Of a stretch of 64,000 nt of DNA, positions 16,770-26,834 are shown piece by piece. Below the pieces are notes generated by a model. It ran no database searches and had not been told where the DNA came from. It worked only from the letters and a program-made list of their open reading frames with translations. A program made the position numbers and the translations under genes. Numbering within the stretch: position 1 is the first letter of the stretch; each line of letters begins with the position of its first letter. The DNA comes from JALYLC01 sp963743275 (GTDB taxonomy: Bacteria > Actinomycetota > Thermoleophilia > Gaiellales > JALYLC01), in assembly GCA_963743275.1 (NCBI GenBank), contig CAVUPB010000007.1, forward strand, positions 682,001-746,000, read 5' to 3'.

Positions 16770-18536
16770 ATGGACGCAGCCATGCCGGCCACGGTGGTCA
16801 AATACCGCAGGGGAACGGTGCTCCCCAACCTCGAGCACTACGCCGCCGCCGATCCCGAGACGTTCTGGGCTGCCGCGCGCGCCGAGCTCGCGGGCCTGCC
16901 GGGCGGCGGCCTCAACATCGCCCACGAGGCGGTCGACCGCCACCTCGCCGGGCCGGCGCGCGATCGCATCGCGCTGCGCTTCATCGCGCGCGACGGCACC
17001 CGCCACGATCACACCTACGCCGATCTGGCGCGCGAGACGAACCGCTTCGCCAACGCCCTGCGCGGCCTCGGGGTTGCCCCGGGCGAGCTCGTCTGCTCGC
17101 TCGCCGGGCGCATCCCGGAGCTGTACGTCGCGGCGCTCGGCACGCTCAAGGCGCGCAGCGTCTTCTCGCCGCTCTTCTCGGCCTTCGGGCCGGAGCCGAT
17201 CAGGACGCGGCTCGAGCTCGGCAAGGCGCGCGTCCTCGTCACGACCGAGGCGCTCTACCGCCGCAAGGTCGAGGCGCTGCGGCCGTCCCTGCCCGAGCTC
17301 GAGCACGTCCTGCTCGTCGGCGAGGGAGGCGCGGAGACGGCGGTCGAGGGGACGCACGACCTCGCGCGCCTCCTGCGCGCCGCGAGCGACGCGTTCGCGA
17401 TCGAGCCGACGGATCCCGAGGATCCCGCGCTCGTGCACTTCACGAGCGGCACGACGGGCAAGCCCAAGGCGGCCCTGCACGTGCACGGCGCCGTCGTCGC
17501 CCATCACGCCACGGCCAAGCTGGCGCTCGACCTGCACCCCGGCGACGTCTTCTGGTGCACCGCCGACCCGGGCTGGGTCACGGGCACCTCGTACGGCATC
17601 ATCGGGCCGCTCACGAACGGGGTCACGAGCATCGTCGACGAGGGCGAGTTCGACGGCCGGCGCTGGTACGAGACGCTGCGCGACGAGCACGTGAGCGTGT
17701 GGTACACGGCGCCCACGGCCATCCGCCGGCTGATGCGCGCGGGTGACGAGCTCGCGCGCTCCTTCGCGCTGCCCGACCTGCGCTTCTGCGCGAGCGTCGG
17801 CGAGCCGCTCAACCCCGAATGCGTCGTGTGGGGCCAGGAGGTGCTCGGCCTGCCGTTCCACGACAACTGGTGGCAGACCGAGACGGGCGGGATCATGATC
17901 GCCAACTTCGCCTGCATGGACATCCGTCCCGGCTCGATGGGGCGGCCGCTGCCCGGCGTCGTCGCCGGGATCGTGCGGCGCACCGCCACCGGGGTCGAGG
18001 AGATCACGGAGGCCGACGCCGAGGGCGAGCTCGCCCTGCGGCCCGGCTGGCCGTCGATGTTCCGCGGCTATCTCGGCGACCCCGAGCGGAGCGCGAAGTG
18101 CTTCGCCGGCGGCTGGTACCTGAGCGGCGACCTCGCCCGGCGCGACGCCGACGGCTACTTCTGGTTCATCGGGCGCGGCGACGACGTGATCAAGAGCCAG
18201 GGCCACCTGATCGGCCCGTTCGAGGTCGAGAGCGCGCTGCTCGAGCACCCCGCCGTGGCCGAGGCCGGCGTGATCGGCAAGCCCGATCCGATCGCGGGCG
18301 AGGCCGTCAAGGCGTTCGTGGAGCTGAAGCCCGGCGCGGTCGCGGGCCACGAGCTCGAGCGCGAGCTGCTGGGCTTCGCGCGCGTGCGGCTCGGCGCCGT
18401 GGTCGCGCCCAAGGAGATCGAGTTCGTCGACCAGGTGCCGAAGACGCGCAGCGGCAAGATCATGCGGCGGCTCCTCAAGGCGCGCGAGCTCGGCCTCGAG
18501 GAGGGCGACACCTCGACGCTGGAGGACGGCGCGTGA
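16770..18536 (+). CDS. acsA: Acetyl-CoA synthetase
   Basis: The 588-residue AMP-forming acyl-CoA synthetase has the P-loop VHFTSGTTGKPKAALHVH, the acetate-type NWWQTETGG motif and YLSGDLARRDADGYFWFIGR. The catalytic lysine is in PKTRSGKIMRR, the target of acetylation control in this family. Length and motifs are closer to the short Bacillus AcsA type than to 650-residue Acs. It activates acetate, and possibly propionate, to the CoA ester. Its stop overlaps the GTG of E1alpha (GTGA), so acetyl-CoA formation from acetate and from a 2-oxo acid is encoded in one operon. Confidence 0.92.
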   Translation: MDAAMPATVVKYRRGTVLPNLEHYAAADPETFWAAARAELAGLPGGGLNIAHEAVDRHLAGPARDRIALRFIARDGTRHDHTYADLARETNRFANALRGLGVAPGELVCSLAGRIPELYVAALGTLKARSVFSPLFSAFGPEPIRTRLELGKARVLVTTEALYRRKVEALRPSLPELEHVLLVGEGGAETAVEGTHDLARLLRAASDAFAIEPTDPEDPALVHFTSGTTGKPKAALHVHGAVVAHHATAKLALDLHPGDVFWCTADPGWVTGTSYGIIGPLTNGVTSIVDEGEFDGRRWYETLRDEHVSVWYTAPTAIRRLMRAGDELARSFALPDLRFCASVGEPLNPECVVWGQEVLGLPFHDNWWQTETGGIMIANFACMDIRPGSMGRPLPGVVAGIVRRTATGVEEITEADAEGELALRPGWPSMFRGYLGDPERSAKCFAGGWYLSGDLARRDADGYFWFIGRGDDVIKSQGHLIGPFEVESALLEHPAVAEAGVIGKPDPIAGEAVKAFVELKPGAVAGHELERELLGFARVRLGAVVAPKEIEFVDQVPKTRSGKIMRRLLKARELGLEEGDTSTLEDGA

Positions 18537-19518
18537 CCGCCGTCGAGCACCGGCTCGAGCGCGAGCACTCACTGCAGCTGCTGAGCCAGATGCTGCGCAT
18601 CCGCCGCTTCGAGGAGCGCTGTGCCGAGCTCTACAGCCTCGGCAAGGTGCGCGGCTTCCTGCACCTCTACATCGGCGAGGAGGCGATCGCGACCGGCGCC
18701 ATGCAGGCGCTCGGCCCCGACGACGCCATCGTCGGCACCTACCGCGAGCATGGCCACGCGCTCGCGCGCGGCGTCCCCGCGGGCAGGCTCATGGCCGAGC
18801 TCTTCGGCAAGGCCAACGGCTGCAGCGGGGGCCGGGGCGGATCGATGCACTTCTTCGACGCCGAGCGGCACCTCTACGGCGGCTTCGCGATCGTCGCCGG
18901 AGGCCTGCCCGTGGCGGTCGGCCTCGCGCTCGCCGACGCCATGCAGGAGCGCCCGCGCGTGACCGCCTGCTTCTTCGGCGAGGGCGCGGCGGCCGAGGGC
19001 GAGTTCCACGAGTCGCTCAACCTGGCGGCGCTCTGGAAGCTGCCGGTCGTCTTCCTGTGCGAGAACAACCTCTACGCGATGGGCACCGCGCTCGCGCGCT
19101 CGGAGTCCCAGACGGACATCCACCTCAAGGCGCGCAGCTATCGCATCCCGTCGCACGTCGTCGACGGCATGGACGTCGTGGCCGTCGAGACGGCCGTGCG
19201 GGCGGCGGCGCGGGCGGCGCGCAAGGGCGGCGGCCCGCAGTTCCTCGAGCTCCGCACGTACCGCTTCCGCGCGCACTCGATGTACGACGCCGAGCTCTAC
19301 CGCACGAAGGACGAGGTCGGCGAGTGGATGCACCGCGACCCGATCACGCTCTTCGAGGCGCGCATGCGCGCCGACGGCCTGCTCGAGGACGCCGACCTCG
19401 CGGCGATCGAGGCCGAGATCGCCGGCGAGCTCGAGGCCGCGGTGGCCGAGGCCGAGGCGGGTCCGTGGGAGCCGCTCGAGGAGCTCACGCGGAACGTCTA
19501 CGCCCAGGGGCCGCAGAC

Positions 19519-19522
<4 letters not shown>
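18533..19522 (+). CDS. pdhA: Pyruvate (2-oxo acid) dehydrogenase E1 alpha
   Basis: The 329-residue protein carries RIRRFEERCAELYSLGKVRG, IVGTYREHGHALARG and NGCSGGRGGSMHFF. The thiamine diphosphate motif runs from FFGEGAAAEG to CENNLYAMGT, with GEGA in place of the usual GDGA. Together with E1beta it decarboxylates a 2-oxo acid, most likely pyruvate given adjacent acsA. Acetoin dehydrogenase E1 is the main alternative. The GTG start overlaps the acsA stop, excluding the longer open frame upstream, which is antisense-like. Confidence 0.9.
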
Positions 19523-20492
<970 letters not shown>

Positions 20493-20496
<4 letters not shown>

Positions 20497-21825
20497 CGGC
20501 GACGTTCGTCATGCCGATGCTGGGCGCCGACATGGCCGCCGGCACGCTCGCGCAGTGGTACCGCGCGCCCGGCGACGAGGTCAAGCGCGGCGACATCGTG
20601 GCCGCCGTCGAGACCGACAAGGGCGTGATCGACGTCGAATGCTTCGCGAGCGGCGTGATGGGCGCCCACCTCGTCGCCGAGGGCCAGGAGGTGCCGGTCG
20701 GCACGCCGCTCGCCACGATCCTCGGCGAGGGCGAGGAGCCGCCCGCCGGCGCGCCGCCGCCCGCGCCCGTGGTCGCGCCCGCGCCCGGCGCCGGCCGCGC
20801 CCCGCGCGCCCGTCGCCGTCGCCCCCGTGCCCGCGGAGGCCCCGCTCGCGCCGGCGGCCGTCCTGCACCGGCACGCGTCGCCGCTCGCGCTGCGCTTCGC
20901 GCGCGAGCACGGCCTCGACATCGGCCGGATCACGGGCACGGGCCCGCACGGGCGCACGCTGCTGCGCGACGTCGACGAGGCCGTGCGGCACCCCGGCGCG
21001 CCCCCCGTGTCCGGCCCGCGCGTGCGCAGCACGCCGCGCGCCCGCGAGCTCGCGGCGCAGCTCGGGGTCGACCTCGCAAGCGTGGCGGGCAGCGGACCCG
21101 GCGGTCGCGTCATGCGCCGGGACGTCGAGGCCTCGGCGCCCGCGCCGGTCGCGGACGATCCGCGCGCCCGCATGCGCCGCGCGATCGCCGCGGCGATGAG
21201 CCGCTCCAACCGCGAGATCCCGCACTACCACGTCGGCGAGACGATCGACCTCGGCCGCGCGAGCGCATGGCTCACGGCCGAGAACGAGCGCCGCCCGCTG
21301 CCCGAGCGGCTGCTGATCGGCGTCCTGCTCGTCAAGGCGGTCGCGCTCGCGCTGCGCGAGCATCCGGCGCTGAACGCCGTCTGGCGCGACGAGCGCGCCG
21401 AGCCGCTCGACGCGATCCACGTCGGCGTCGCCGTGTCGCTGCGCGAGGGCGGCCTCGTCGCACCCGCGCTGCACGACACCGACCGCCTCCCGCTCGGCGA
21501 GCTGATGGCGGCGTTCCGCGACGTCGTCGGACGCGCGCGGCGGGGCGGCCTGCGCGCCTCGGAGCTGTCCGACGCGACGATCACCGTCACGAGCCTCGGC
21601 GAAGGCGGGGCCGAGGATGTCCACGGCGTCATCTTCCCGCCGCAGGTCGCGCTCGTCGGCTTCGGCCGCATCGTCGTGCGACCGTGGGTCGTGGACGGCG
21701 CCGTCGTTCCGCGACCCGTCGTCCGCGCCACGCTCTCGGCCGACCACCGCGCCAGCGACGGTCACGCCGGAAGCGCATTCCTCCGTACCCTCGACCGCCT
21801 GCTCCAGGAGCCCGAAGCACTATGA
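20493..21825 (+). pseudogene. pdhC: Dihydrolipoamide acyltransferase E2, interrupted by an apparent frameshift
   Basis: The GTG at 20493 opens a lipoyl domain (residues 1-80, lipoyl lysine in VETDKGVIDVECF). In a Pro/Ala linker near 20780-20800 the sensible frame shifts by one base. The shifted frame continues with two peripheral-subunit-binding domains in series (SPLALRFAREHGLDIGRITG and ARELAAQLGVDLASVAG) and a catalytic domain with intact ADHRASDG. It ends at 21825, coupled to the ACP gene. Either a base is wrong or missing in this GC-rich tract, or the gene is disrupted, or it is made as two polypeptides. The first frame stays open far downstream but in non-protein-like, Arg-rich sequence. 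Confidence 0.8.
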
Positions 21826-22088
21826 CCCGTGACGAGATCCGCACCGCCGCACTCGATCTGCTCGCCGAGATCGCACCCGAGCTCGACCCATCCGCGCTGG
21901 CCGGCGACGTGCCGCTGCGCGACCAGGTGGACCTCGACTCGATGGACTTCCTCAACTACCTCATCAGCATCCACACGACGCTCGAGGTCGAGATCCCCGA
22001 GGCCGACTACGACCGGCTCGCGACGCTCGACGGAATCGTGGCGTACGTGGACGAGGCGCTGCGCGCCGCGCCGCCCGCGGGCGGCTGA
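21822..22088 (+). CDS. Acyl carrier protein
   Basis: The 88-residue acidic protein has the phosphopantetheine site VDLDSMDFLNYL (Ser near 41), preceded by ALDLLAEIAPELDPSAL, and ends with the usual C-terminal helix. It is coupled to the E2 gene by ATGA and converges on the USP gene. An ACP in a pyruvate dehydrogenase operon is unusual. It may carry octanoyl groups for lipoylation or serve a dedicated acyl transfer, but no partner enzyme is in the window. Confidence 0.85.
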   Translation: MTRDEIRTAALDLLAEIAPELDPSALAGDVPLRDQVDLDSMDFLNYLISIHTTLEVEIPEADYDRLATLDGIVAYVDEALRAAPPAGG

Positions 22089-22089
22089 G

Positions 22090-22593
22090 TCAGCCCGCCG
22101 TCGCGGCGCCGCTGGCGACCGGGGCCGGCGCGCTCGCGCGCGGTGCGGGCGGGACGATCAGCACGGGCCGGTGCGCGTGCACGGTGACGCCGTGCGAGAC
22201 GGAGCCGAGCACGAGCGTCTTGAGCGACGAGAGACCGCGGGCGCCGAGGATGATGAGGCCGGCGTCGTCCTGGTCGGCGACCTCGAGGATCGTGTGCCAG
22301 ACCGCGTCCATCGAGATCTCGGCGACCTGGGCCTGCGCGTCGAGTCCGGCCGCCGTGGCGAGGGCGGCGCCCTCCTCGGCGAGCGCGAGGGCGGCGCGGT
22401 GCATCCCGGCCTCGTCGTAGACAGCCACGGGGAGGATCGCGTAGGCGGCGCCGATGCCGCCGACCGGCCGCCAGGTGTGCAGCACGATGGCCTTGCGGCC
22501 GGGAAACAGCGCACCGGCGGTCTCGATGGCGCGGCGCGCCCCGGCGGAGCCGTCGTAGCAGAGCAGGATCGGCTGGGTTTCGGATGTGCTCAC
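22090..22593 (-). CDS. Universal stress protein
   Basis: The 167-residue single UspA domain opens with PILLCYDGSAGARRAIETA and has the ATP-binding pattern GARGLSSLKTLVLGSVSHGV near the end, followed by VLIVPP. The GTG at 22593 is preceded by GGAGG five bases upstream. ATP-binding USPs act as stress or dormancy regulators, and several are DosR-controlled in mycobacteria. The divergent DUF1918 gene shares its promoter region, with one palindrome serving both directions. A short Ala/Pro tail extends beyond the domain. Confidence 0.9.
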   Translation of the reverse strand: MSTSETQPILLCYDGSAGARRAIETAGALFPGRKAIVLHTWRPVGGIGAAYAILPVAVYDEAGMHRAALALAEEGAALATAAGLDAQAQVAEISMDAVWHTILEVADQDDAGLIILGARGLSSLKTLVLGSVSHGVTVHAHRPVLIVPPAPRASAPAPVASGAATAG

Positions 22594-22643
22594 GGGTCCT
22601 CCTGACCGGTTTCGTTCACCGTAGGAGCGTTCCGCGGCGCCGC

Positions 22644-22708
22644 CATCGGCGCGGCCGCGCAGGCGCACTGCGGGTTCCTACGGCTCGCGTCTCGCGCGAA
22701 CCCCGATG
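22644..22708. promoter_or_regulatory. Bidirectional palindrome/CCGATG promoter of usp and DUF1918 genes
   Basis: The central palindrome CTGCGGGTTCCTACGG (22668-22683) has CGCCGATGGC on the minus strand (CCGATG 22649-22644) and CCCCGATGTG on the plus strand (22703-22708), each about 17-19 nt from it. The usp and DUF1918 starts lie 56 and 64 nt beyond these boxes. This is the clearest case of one palindrome driving two genes. Confidence 0.7.
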
Positions 22709-22766
22709 TGCGCGCAGTGGGCGGGTGCGAGCCTCAACCTGCGAGCTTCAACCGAATCGAGGGGCC

Positions 22767-22976
22767 ATGAAAGACATTGCAGAAGGCTGGAAGGCCGGCG
22801 ACGTGATCATCGTCGAGGGCCGTAACGTGAGTTCCTCGCCGCGCAAGGGCGAGATCCTGAAGGTCCTGGGCGAGGTCTCCCATCCGCACTTCTCGGTGCG
22901 CTGGGAGGACGGGCACGAGACGATCTTCTACCCGGCCCACGATGTGACGCTGCGGCACGCGCACCCCCACGAGTAG
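22767..22976 (+). CDS. DUF1918 domain protein
   Basis: The 69-residue protein has the DUF1918 pattern: GDVIIVEGRNVSSSPRKGEIL, then VRWEDGHETIFYPAHDV, a small SH3-like fold. Function is unknown. The M. tuberculosis member Rv0569 belongs to the DosR regulon. The ATG at 22767 is preceded by GAGGGG. The frame stays open upstream, but the shared promoter lies inside that extension, so this start is preferred. Confidence 0.88.
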   Translation: MKDIAEGWKAGDVIIVEGRNVSSSPRKGEILKVLGEVSHPHFSVRWEDGHETIFYPAHDVTLRHAHPHE

Positions 22977-22989
22977 CCGGCAGGGGACA

Positions 22990-24051
22990 TCAGGCCGGCG
23001 CGGCCGCGAGCGCGGCCCGTAGCTGCGCGGTCGGCAGCAGGCGGACGAGCAGCCCGTTGTGCCCGTCGCCGCCGCCGTAGAGCAGGCCGTCCGGGCGGAG
23101 GCGGAGCGAGCCGATGGGGCTCGCAACCGGCGCCGTCGTGTGGCGGCCGCTGTCGACGTCGAGCAGGAGCGCCGGCCTGCGCCCGACCTGGAGCGCCGCG
23201 GCGATCGCGCCGGACAGGGTCACGCCGCCCGTGGCGTCGGCGCCGAGCGGCCACGTGCCGGTACGGACGCCGCTGCTCAGCCGGTAGACGTCGAGGACGG
23301 CGCTCCCGCTGTCGCGCGCGCGACGCACGACCACTGCGCGATCGCCCTGCATGGCCGCTCCCGCGACCGGAGCGGCGGGATCGGACGCCGCCGCCAGGAC
23401 GCGCAGCGGCTTGCCCGCCGGGTCGAGGACGGCGAGTGCGCGGTTCGCGCGCTCGACGAGGATCCGCCGTGCGTTCACCGCCCACACGTGCGTCACCCCG
23501 CGGGCGATCGCGAGCGAGCGGGCGCCCCGCACGCGGTAGGCGGTGCCGAGCAGCGCGTAGGCGACGACCGTCCCCTGCGCGGCGGCGCCCGAGCCGGCGA
23601 CGACCGCGCAGCACGGGCCGCCCGCGCCCTCGTGCGTGCTGTGGTAGCGGCGCAGGACGCGGAACGGCGCCCCGGGCCGGGCCAGCAGCCAGCGGCCGCC
23701 GATCTCGCTGTTGCCGGTCAGCGTGATCTGGTTGACGATCGCGGTCGTGCCGCCGAAGGCGAGCAGGCCGAGGCCCTCGCCGCGGGGCAGGGCGGCGTGC
23801 GCGATGGGCCGGCCCGAGAGGTCGCGCAGGTCGAGCCGCGGCGAGGGCGCGCGCGTCACGAGGGCGACGCGGGCGCCGTCGAACGCGACGTCCGCGACCC
23901 CCGGCCGCAGGTGGAAGAGCGTGCGCGGATGCCACGCGAACGCGCGCCCGGCGGGCAGCGTCTGCCGCGTCCCCGCCGCGAGCGCGAGCGCCGCGCCGGC
24001 CGACAGGAGCCAGGCGGCGACGATCGCCCAGGTCGCGCGCTTGCACGTCAT
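22990..24051 (-). CDS. Secreted or membrane-anchored hypothetical protein, propeller-like
   Basis: The 353-residue protein begins MTCKRATWAIVAAWLLSAGAALALAA, shown here as N-terminal basic residues followed by a hydrophobic stretch (about 7-28), a signal peptide or anchor. The rest is built of repeated beta-type stretches (VADVAFDGARVALVTR; GPCCAVVAGSG; DRAVVVRRARDSGSAVLDVY) that suggest a propeller of degenerate blades. A CC pair lies near residue 150. I recognise no family. GGTGGGG precedes the ATG at 24051. A GTG nine bases upstream is possible. Its start lies 24 bp downstream of the zinc-ribbon gene's stop on the same strand. Confidence 0.65.
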   Translation of the reverse strand: MTCKRATWAIVAAWLLSAGAALALAAGTRQTLPAGRAFAWHPRTLFHLRPGVADVAFDGARVALVTRAPSPRLDLRDLSGRPIAHAALPRGEGLGLLAFGGTTAIVNQITLTGNSEIGGRWLLARPGAPFRVLRRYHSTHEGAGGPCCAVVAGSGAAAQGTVVAYALLGTAYRVRGARSLAIARGVTHVWAVNARRILVERANRALAVLDPAGKPLRVLAAASDPAAPVAGAAMQGDRAVVVRRARDSGSAVLDVYRLSSGVRTGTWPLGADATGGVTLSGAIAAALQVGRRPALLLDVDSGRHTTAPVASPIGSLRLRPDGLLYGGGDGHNGLLVRLLPTAQLRAALAAAPA

Positions 24052-24075
24052 GCGCCCCACCGTAGCTCGCCGCGG

Positions 24076-24318
24076 TCAGGCCGAGACGAGCGATGCCTGC
24101 AGCTGCGCGCGCGTGACGGCCTCACGGCGCAGCCACGCGATGGCAGCGACGGCGCTGCAGACGACGATGTCGACGAGCTCGCACTCGGGACAGCGTCGCG
24201 TCACGATCGCCCGGCCGGAGTATCCCGTGCGTACCGCGAGGGGATAGACGAGGTCGCACCCGCACTCGCAGCAGCGGGTGAGCGGCTTCGGGGCGGGGGT
24301 GGAGCGCTCGGGCGTCAT
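24076..24318 (-). CDS. Zinc-ribbon small protein
   Basis: The 80-residue protein has two cysteine knuckles, RCCECGCDL (about 15-23) and RRCPECELVD (about 41-50), spaced as in a zinc ribbon. A hydrophobic stretch VCSAVAAIAWL (53-63) follows. Function is unknown. It is divergent from the P-type ATPase gene at 24409, and a well-formed copy of the shared promoter points at it. The frame continues upstream only as antisense to the ATPase, so the ATG at 24318 is the sensible start. Confidence 0.7.
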   Translation of the reverse strand: MTPERSTPAPKPLTRCCECGCDLVYPLAVRTGYSGRAIVTRRCPECELVDIVVCSAVAAIAWLRREAVTRAQLQASLVSA

Positions 24319-24352
24319 CAGCGCGGAGCGTCGCGCGCGGGCGCGGGGGAGG

Positions 24353-24394
24353 CATCGGCAATTGCGCTGCTCCGCACCTGCGGCTTTGCCGCAC
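24353..24394 (-). promoter_or_regulatory. Bipartite palindrome/CCGATG promoter of the zinc-ribbon gene
   Basis: TGCGGC-TTT-GCCGCA (24379-24393) is a perfect palindrome. On the minus strand it is followed after 17-19 nt by TGCCGATGCC (CCGATG 24358-24353), 40 nt before the ATG at 24318. It lies too close to the divergent ATPase ATG (24409) to be an ordinary promoter for it, but could act there as an operator. Confidence 0.65.
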
Positions 24395-24408
24395 ACTTCA
24401 CCCCCGAG

Positions 24409-26733
24409 ATGCAGACCCCCGGCCTCAGCTCCGCCGAGGCGGCCCGGCGCCTCGCCGCCCGGCCGCATGCACGGCGGGCGGCCGGGAGCCGCAGCTACCT
24501 CGACATCGTGCGCACGAACGTCGTGACGCTGTTCAACGCGATCCTGGCGGCGCTGCTCGTCGTCGTGCTCGCTCTCGGCGACTTCCGCGACGGGCTGTTC
24601 GCGGGGGTGCTCGTGGCCAACATCGTGATCGGCGTGGTGCAGGAGGTGCGCGCGAAGCGCGTGCTCGACCGGCTCGCGCTGCTGGTCGCGCCGCGCGCCC
24701 GCGTCTGGCGCGACGGCGCGCTGCGCGACGTGGCCGCGGCCGAGGTCGTCACGGGCGACCATGTCCGGGTCGAGCCCGGCGACCAGGTCGTCGCCGACGG
24801 GACGCTCGCGGAGGCGCGCGGCCTCGCGCTCGACGAGTCGATCCTGAGCGGCGAGAGCGATGCCGTCGAGCGAGCCGCCGGCGAGCAGGTGCTCTCGGGC
24901 GCCTACTGCGTCGCCGGCTCCGGCGACTATCTCGTCGAGGCCGTCGGGGCCGACAGCTTCGCCGAGCGCCTGGCCGCCGAGGCGCGCGCGACGGCGGTTC
25001 AGCTCAGCCCCCTGCAGCAGGACATCAACCGCGTGCTGCGCGCCATCGTCGCGGTGATGGTGCCGCTCGCGCTGCTCCTGGTGGCCGTGCTGGCGCTGCG
25101 CGAGCGGCCGTTCGCGGATGCGGGGCGCACCGCGGTGGCCGCGCTGCTCCCGCTCGTCCCGGAGGGGCTCGTCCTGCTCACGAGTCTCACGTTCGCGGTC
25201 GCGGCGGTGCGGCTGGCACGCCTCGGGACGCTCGCGCAGCGGCTGAACGCCGTCGAGAGCCTCGCGGCCGTCGACGTCGTCTGCCTCGACAAGACCGGCA
25301 CGCTCACGGACAACCGCCTGCGCGTCGTCGCGGCCGAGCCGGCCGACGGCGGCGCCCGCGACCCGCTGCTCGCCGACCTGGGGGCGTTCGCGGCCAGCTC
25401 GGCCACGCAGAACGGGACGCTGCGGGCGATCGCCGAGTTCGCCCCCGCCGCGGCCGCGCGCGTGCTCGCGGAGGTGCCGTTCCACTCGGATCGCAAGTGG
25501 AGCGCGGCGCAGATCGAGGGCCGCGGCACGCTCGTGCTGGGTGCGCCCGACGTGCTCGCGCGCCACGGCGTCGCCATCGCGCCGGGCCTGGCCGCGCAGA
25601 TCGCCGAGAGCGGCGCCCAGCGCCGCCGCGTCGTGCTGCTGGCGGCGAGCCCGCATCCGCTCGCGGGCACGGTGCTGCCGGGCGAGCTCGCGGCGCGCGG
25701 CATCGTCGTGCTCGAGGAGGGTCTGCGCGACGACGCGGCGGCCACGATCGCGTACCTCGTGCGCGAGGGCGTGGAGGTCAAGATCATCTCCGGCGACGGG
25801 CTCGAGACCGTGCGCGCGGTCGCGGCCGCCGTCGGCGTCCCGGGCGCCGAGCGCGCGATCGCCGGGAGCGCGCTGCCGGACGACGACGGCGAGCTCGCGG
25901 CCGTCGCCCTGGGCCACGTGGTCTTCGCGCGCGTGAGCCCGGAGCAGAAGCGCCGCCTCGTGCTCGCGCTCACGCGCGAGGGGAAGTACGTCGCGATGAT
26001 CGGCGACGGCGTCAACGACGTGCTCGCGCTCAAGGAGGCGCGGCTCGCGATCGCGATGGGGAACGGCAGCCAGATGGCCAAGGGCGTCTCCGACCTCGTG
26101 CTGCTCACGAACGCGTTCGCGACGGTGCCCCGCGCGATCGAGGAGGGGCGGCGGATCCTGCGCAACACCCACCGCGTCGCGCGCCTGTTCGTGACCAAGT
26201 CGGTCTACTCGGCGGTCATCCTCGTGAGCATCGGCCTCCTGCCGATCGCCTACCCGTTCCTGCCGCGGCACCTCACGATCGTCTCGACGCTCACGGTCGG
26301 GCTGCCGGGGTTCTTCCTGGCGCTCGCCGCCAGCGAGGGGCCCGTGCGGCGCGAGCGCTTCGTGCCCGATCTCGCGCGCTTCGCGGGCGTGCTCGGCGTG
26401 CTCGCCGCGGCGATCATCGCCGGCGCCTACCTCGCAGCGCGCGGGCCGCTCGACCGCTCGCTCGTCGAGGCGCGCACGGTCGCCGTGGGCGCCGCGATCC
26501 TCGCCGGCCTCGCGATCGTCGTCGCGGTCGAGCGCGCCGGCGGCCGGCGCGTCCGGCCGTGGGTGTGGGGGATCCTCGCGCTCGACGCCGGAGTCGCGGT
26601 CGCGGGGACCGCGCTGCCGGCCCTGCGCAGGTTCTTCGAGCTGGCACGGCCGGACGCCGGCGACTGGCTCACGATCGCCGCCGCCGGCGTCGCCGGGGTG
26701 CTCCTCGTGCTCGCCGCGCGCCGGCTCGACTGA
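24409..26733 (+). CDS. ctpE: P-type cation ATPase, CtpE-like
   Basis: The 774-residue HAD-type P-ATPase has LSGESDAVERA in the actuator domain, the phosphorylation site CLDKTGTLTDN, the hinge MIGDGVNDVLALKEA and TM4 LLPLVPEGLVLLTSLTF. The PEGLVLL sequence and overall length match mycobacterial CtpE, reported to take up calcium, rather than PacL or MgtA. About ten membrane helices are visible. The ATG at 24409 is chosen because the much longer upstream frame is antisense-like Arg-rich sequence. A GGGGTC hairpin follows the stop. Ion specificity is inferred from family resemblance. Confidence 0.85.
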   Translation: MQTPGLSSAEAARRLAARPHARRAAGSRSYLDIVRTNVVTLFNAILAALLVVVLALGDFRDGLFAGVLVANIVIGVVQEVRAKRVLDRLALLVAPRARVWRDGALRDVAAAEVVTGDHVRVEPGDQVVADGTLAEARGLALDESILSGESDAVERAAGEQVLSGAYCVAGSGDYLVEAVGADSFAERLAAEARATAVQLSPLQQDINRVLRAIVAVMVPLALLLVAVLALRERPFADAGRTAVAALLPLVPEGLVLLTSLTFAVAAVRLARLGTLAQRLNAVESLAAVDVVCLDKTGTLTDNRLRVVAAEPADGGARDPLLADLGAFAASSATQNGTLRAIAEFAPAAAARVLAEVPFHSDRKWSAAQIEGRGTLVLGAPDVLARHGVAIAPGLAAQIAESGAQRRRVVLLAASPHPLAGTVLPGELAARGIVVLEEGLRDDAAATIAYLVREGVEVKIISGDGLETVRAVAAAVGVPGAERAIAGSALPDDDGELAAVALGHVVFARVSPEQKRRLVLALTREGKYVAMIGDGVNDVLALKEARLAIAMGNGSQMAKGVSDLVLLTNAFATVPRAIEEGRRILRNTHRVARLFVTKSVYSAVILVSIGLLPIAYPFLPRHLTIVSTLTVGLPGFFLALAASEGPVRRERFVPDLARFAGVLGVLAAAIIAGAYLAARGPLDRSLVEARTVAVGAAILAGLAIVVAVERAGGRRVRPWVWGILALDAGVAVAGTALPALRRFFELARPDAGDWLTIAAAGVAGVLLVLAARRLD

Positions 26734-26749
26734 GAGCGCATCTCCGAGT

Positions 26750-26778
26750 GCAACGTCGGGGTCAGACCCCAACGTTGC
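26750..26778. repeat. Palindromic GGGGTCAGACCCC hairpin, copy 3
   Basis: GCAACGTCGGGGTC-A-GACCCCAACGTTGC shares the 13-base core with the copies at 4.3 kb but has different outer arms that still pair. It lies 17 nt after the ctpE stop and 57 nt before the corA ATG, consistent with a terminator. Compensated arms suggest selection for the hairpin. Confidence 0.65.
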
Positions 26779-26834
26779 GCGGCGGCAACGGCCTTGAAGG
26801 GCTTGCCGTGGGCCGCGGGGGGATACTCCGGTGC

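Noticed and set aside
20800..21821. Continuation of the first E2 frame to 22088, suggesting a lipoyl-ACP fusion.
   Set aside because: Between the linker and the ACP the frame is Arg-rich nonsense, while the shifted frame encodes a clear E2 catalytic domain. The ACP has its own coupled ATG.
23059..24408. Very long upstream extension of the CtpE-like ATPase frame.
   Set aside because: It is antisense to the secreted-protein and zinc-ribbon genes, Arg-rich and without domains. The ATPase domain fits the ATG at 24409.
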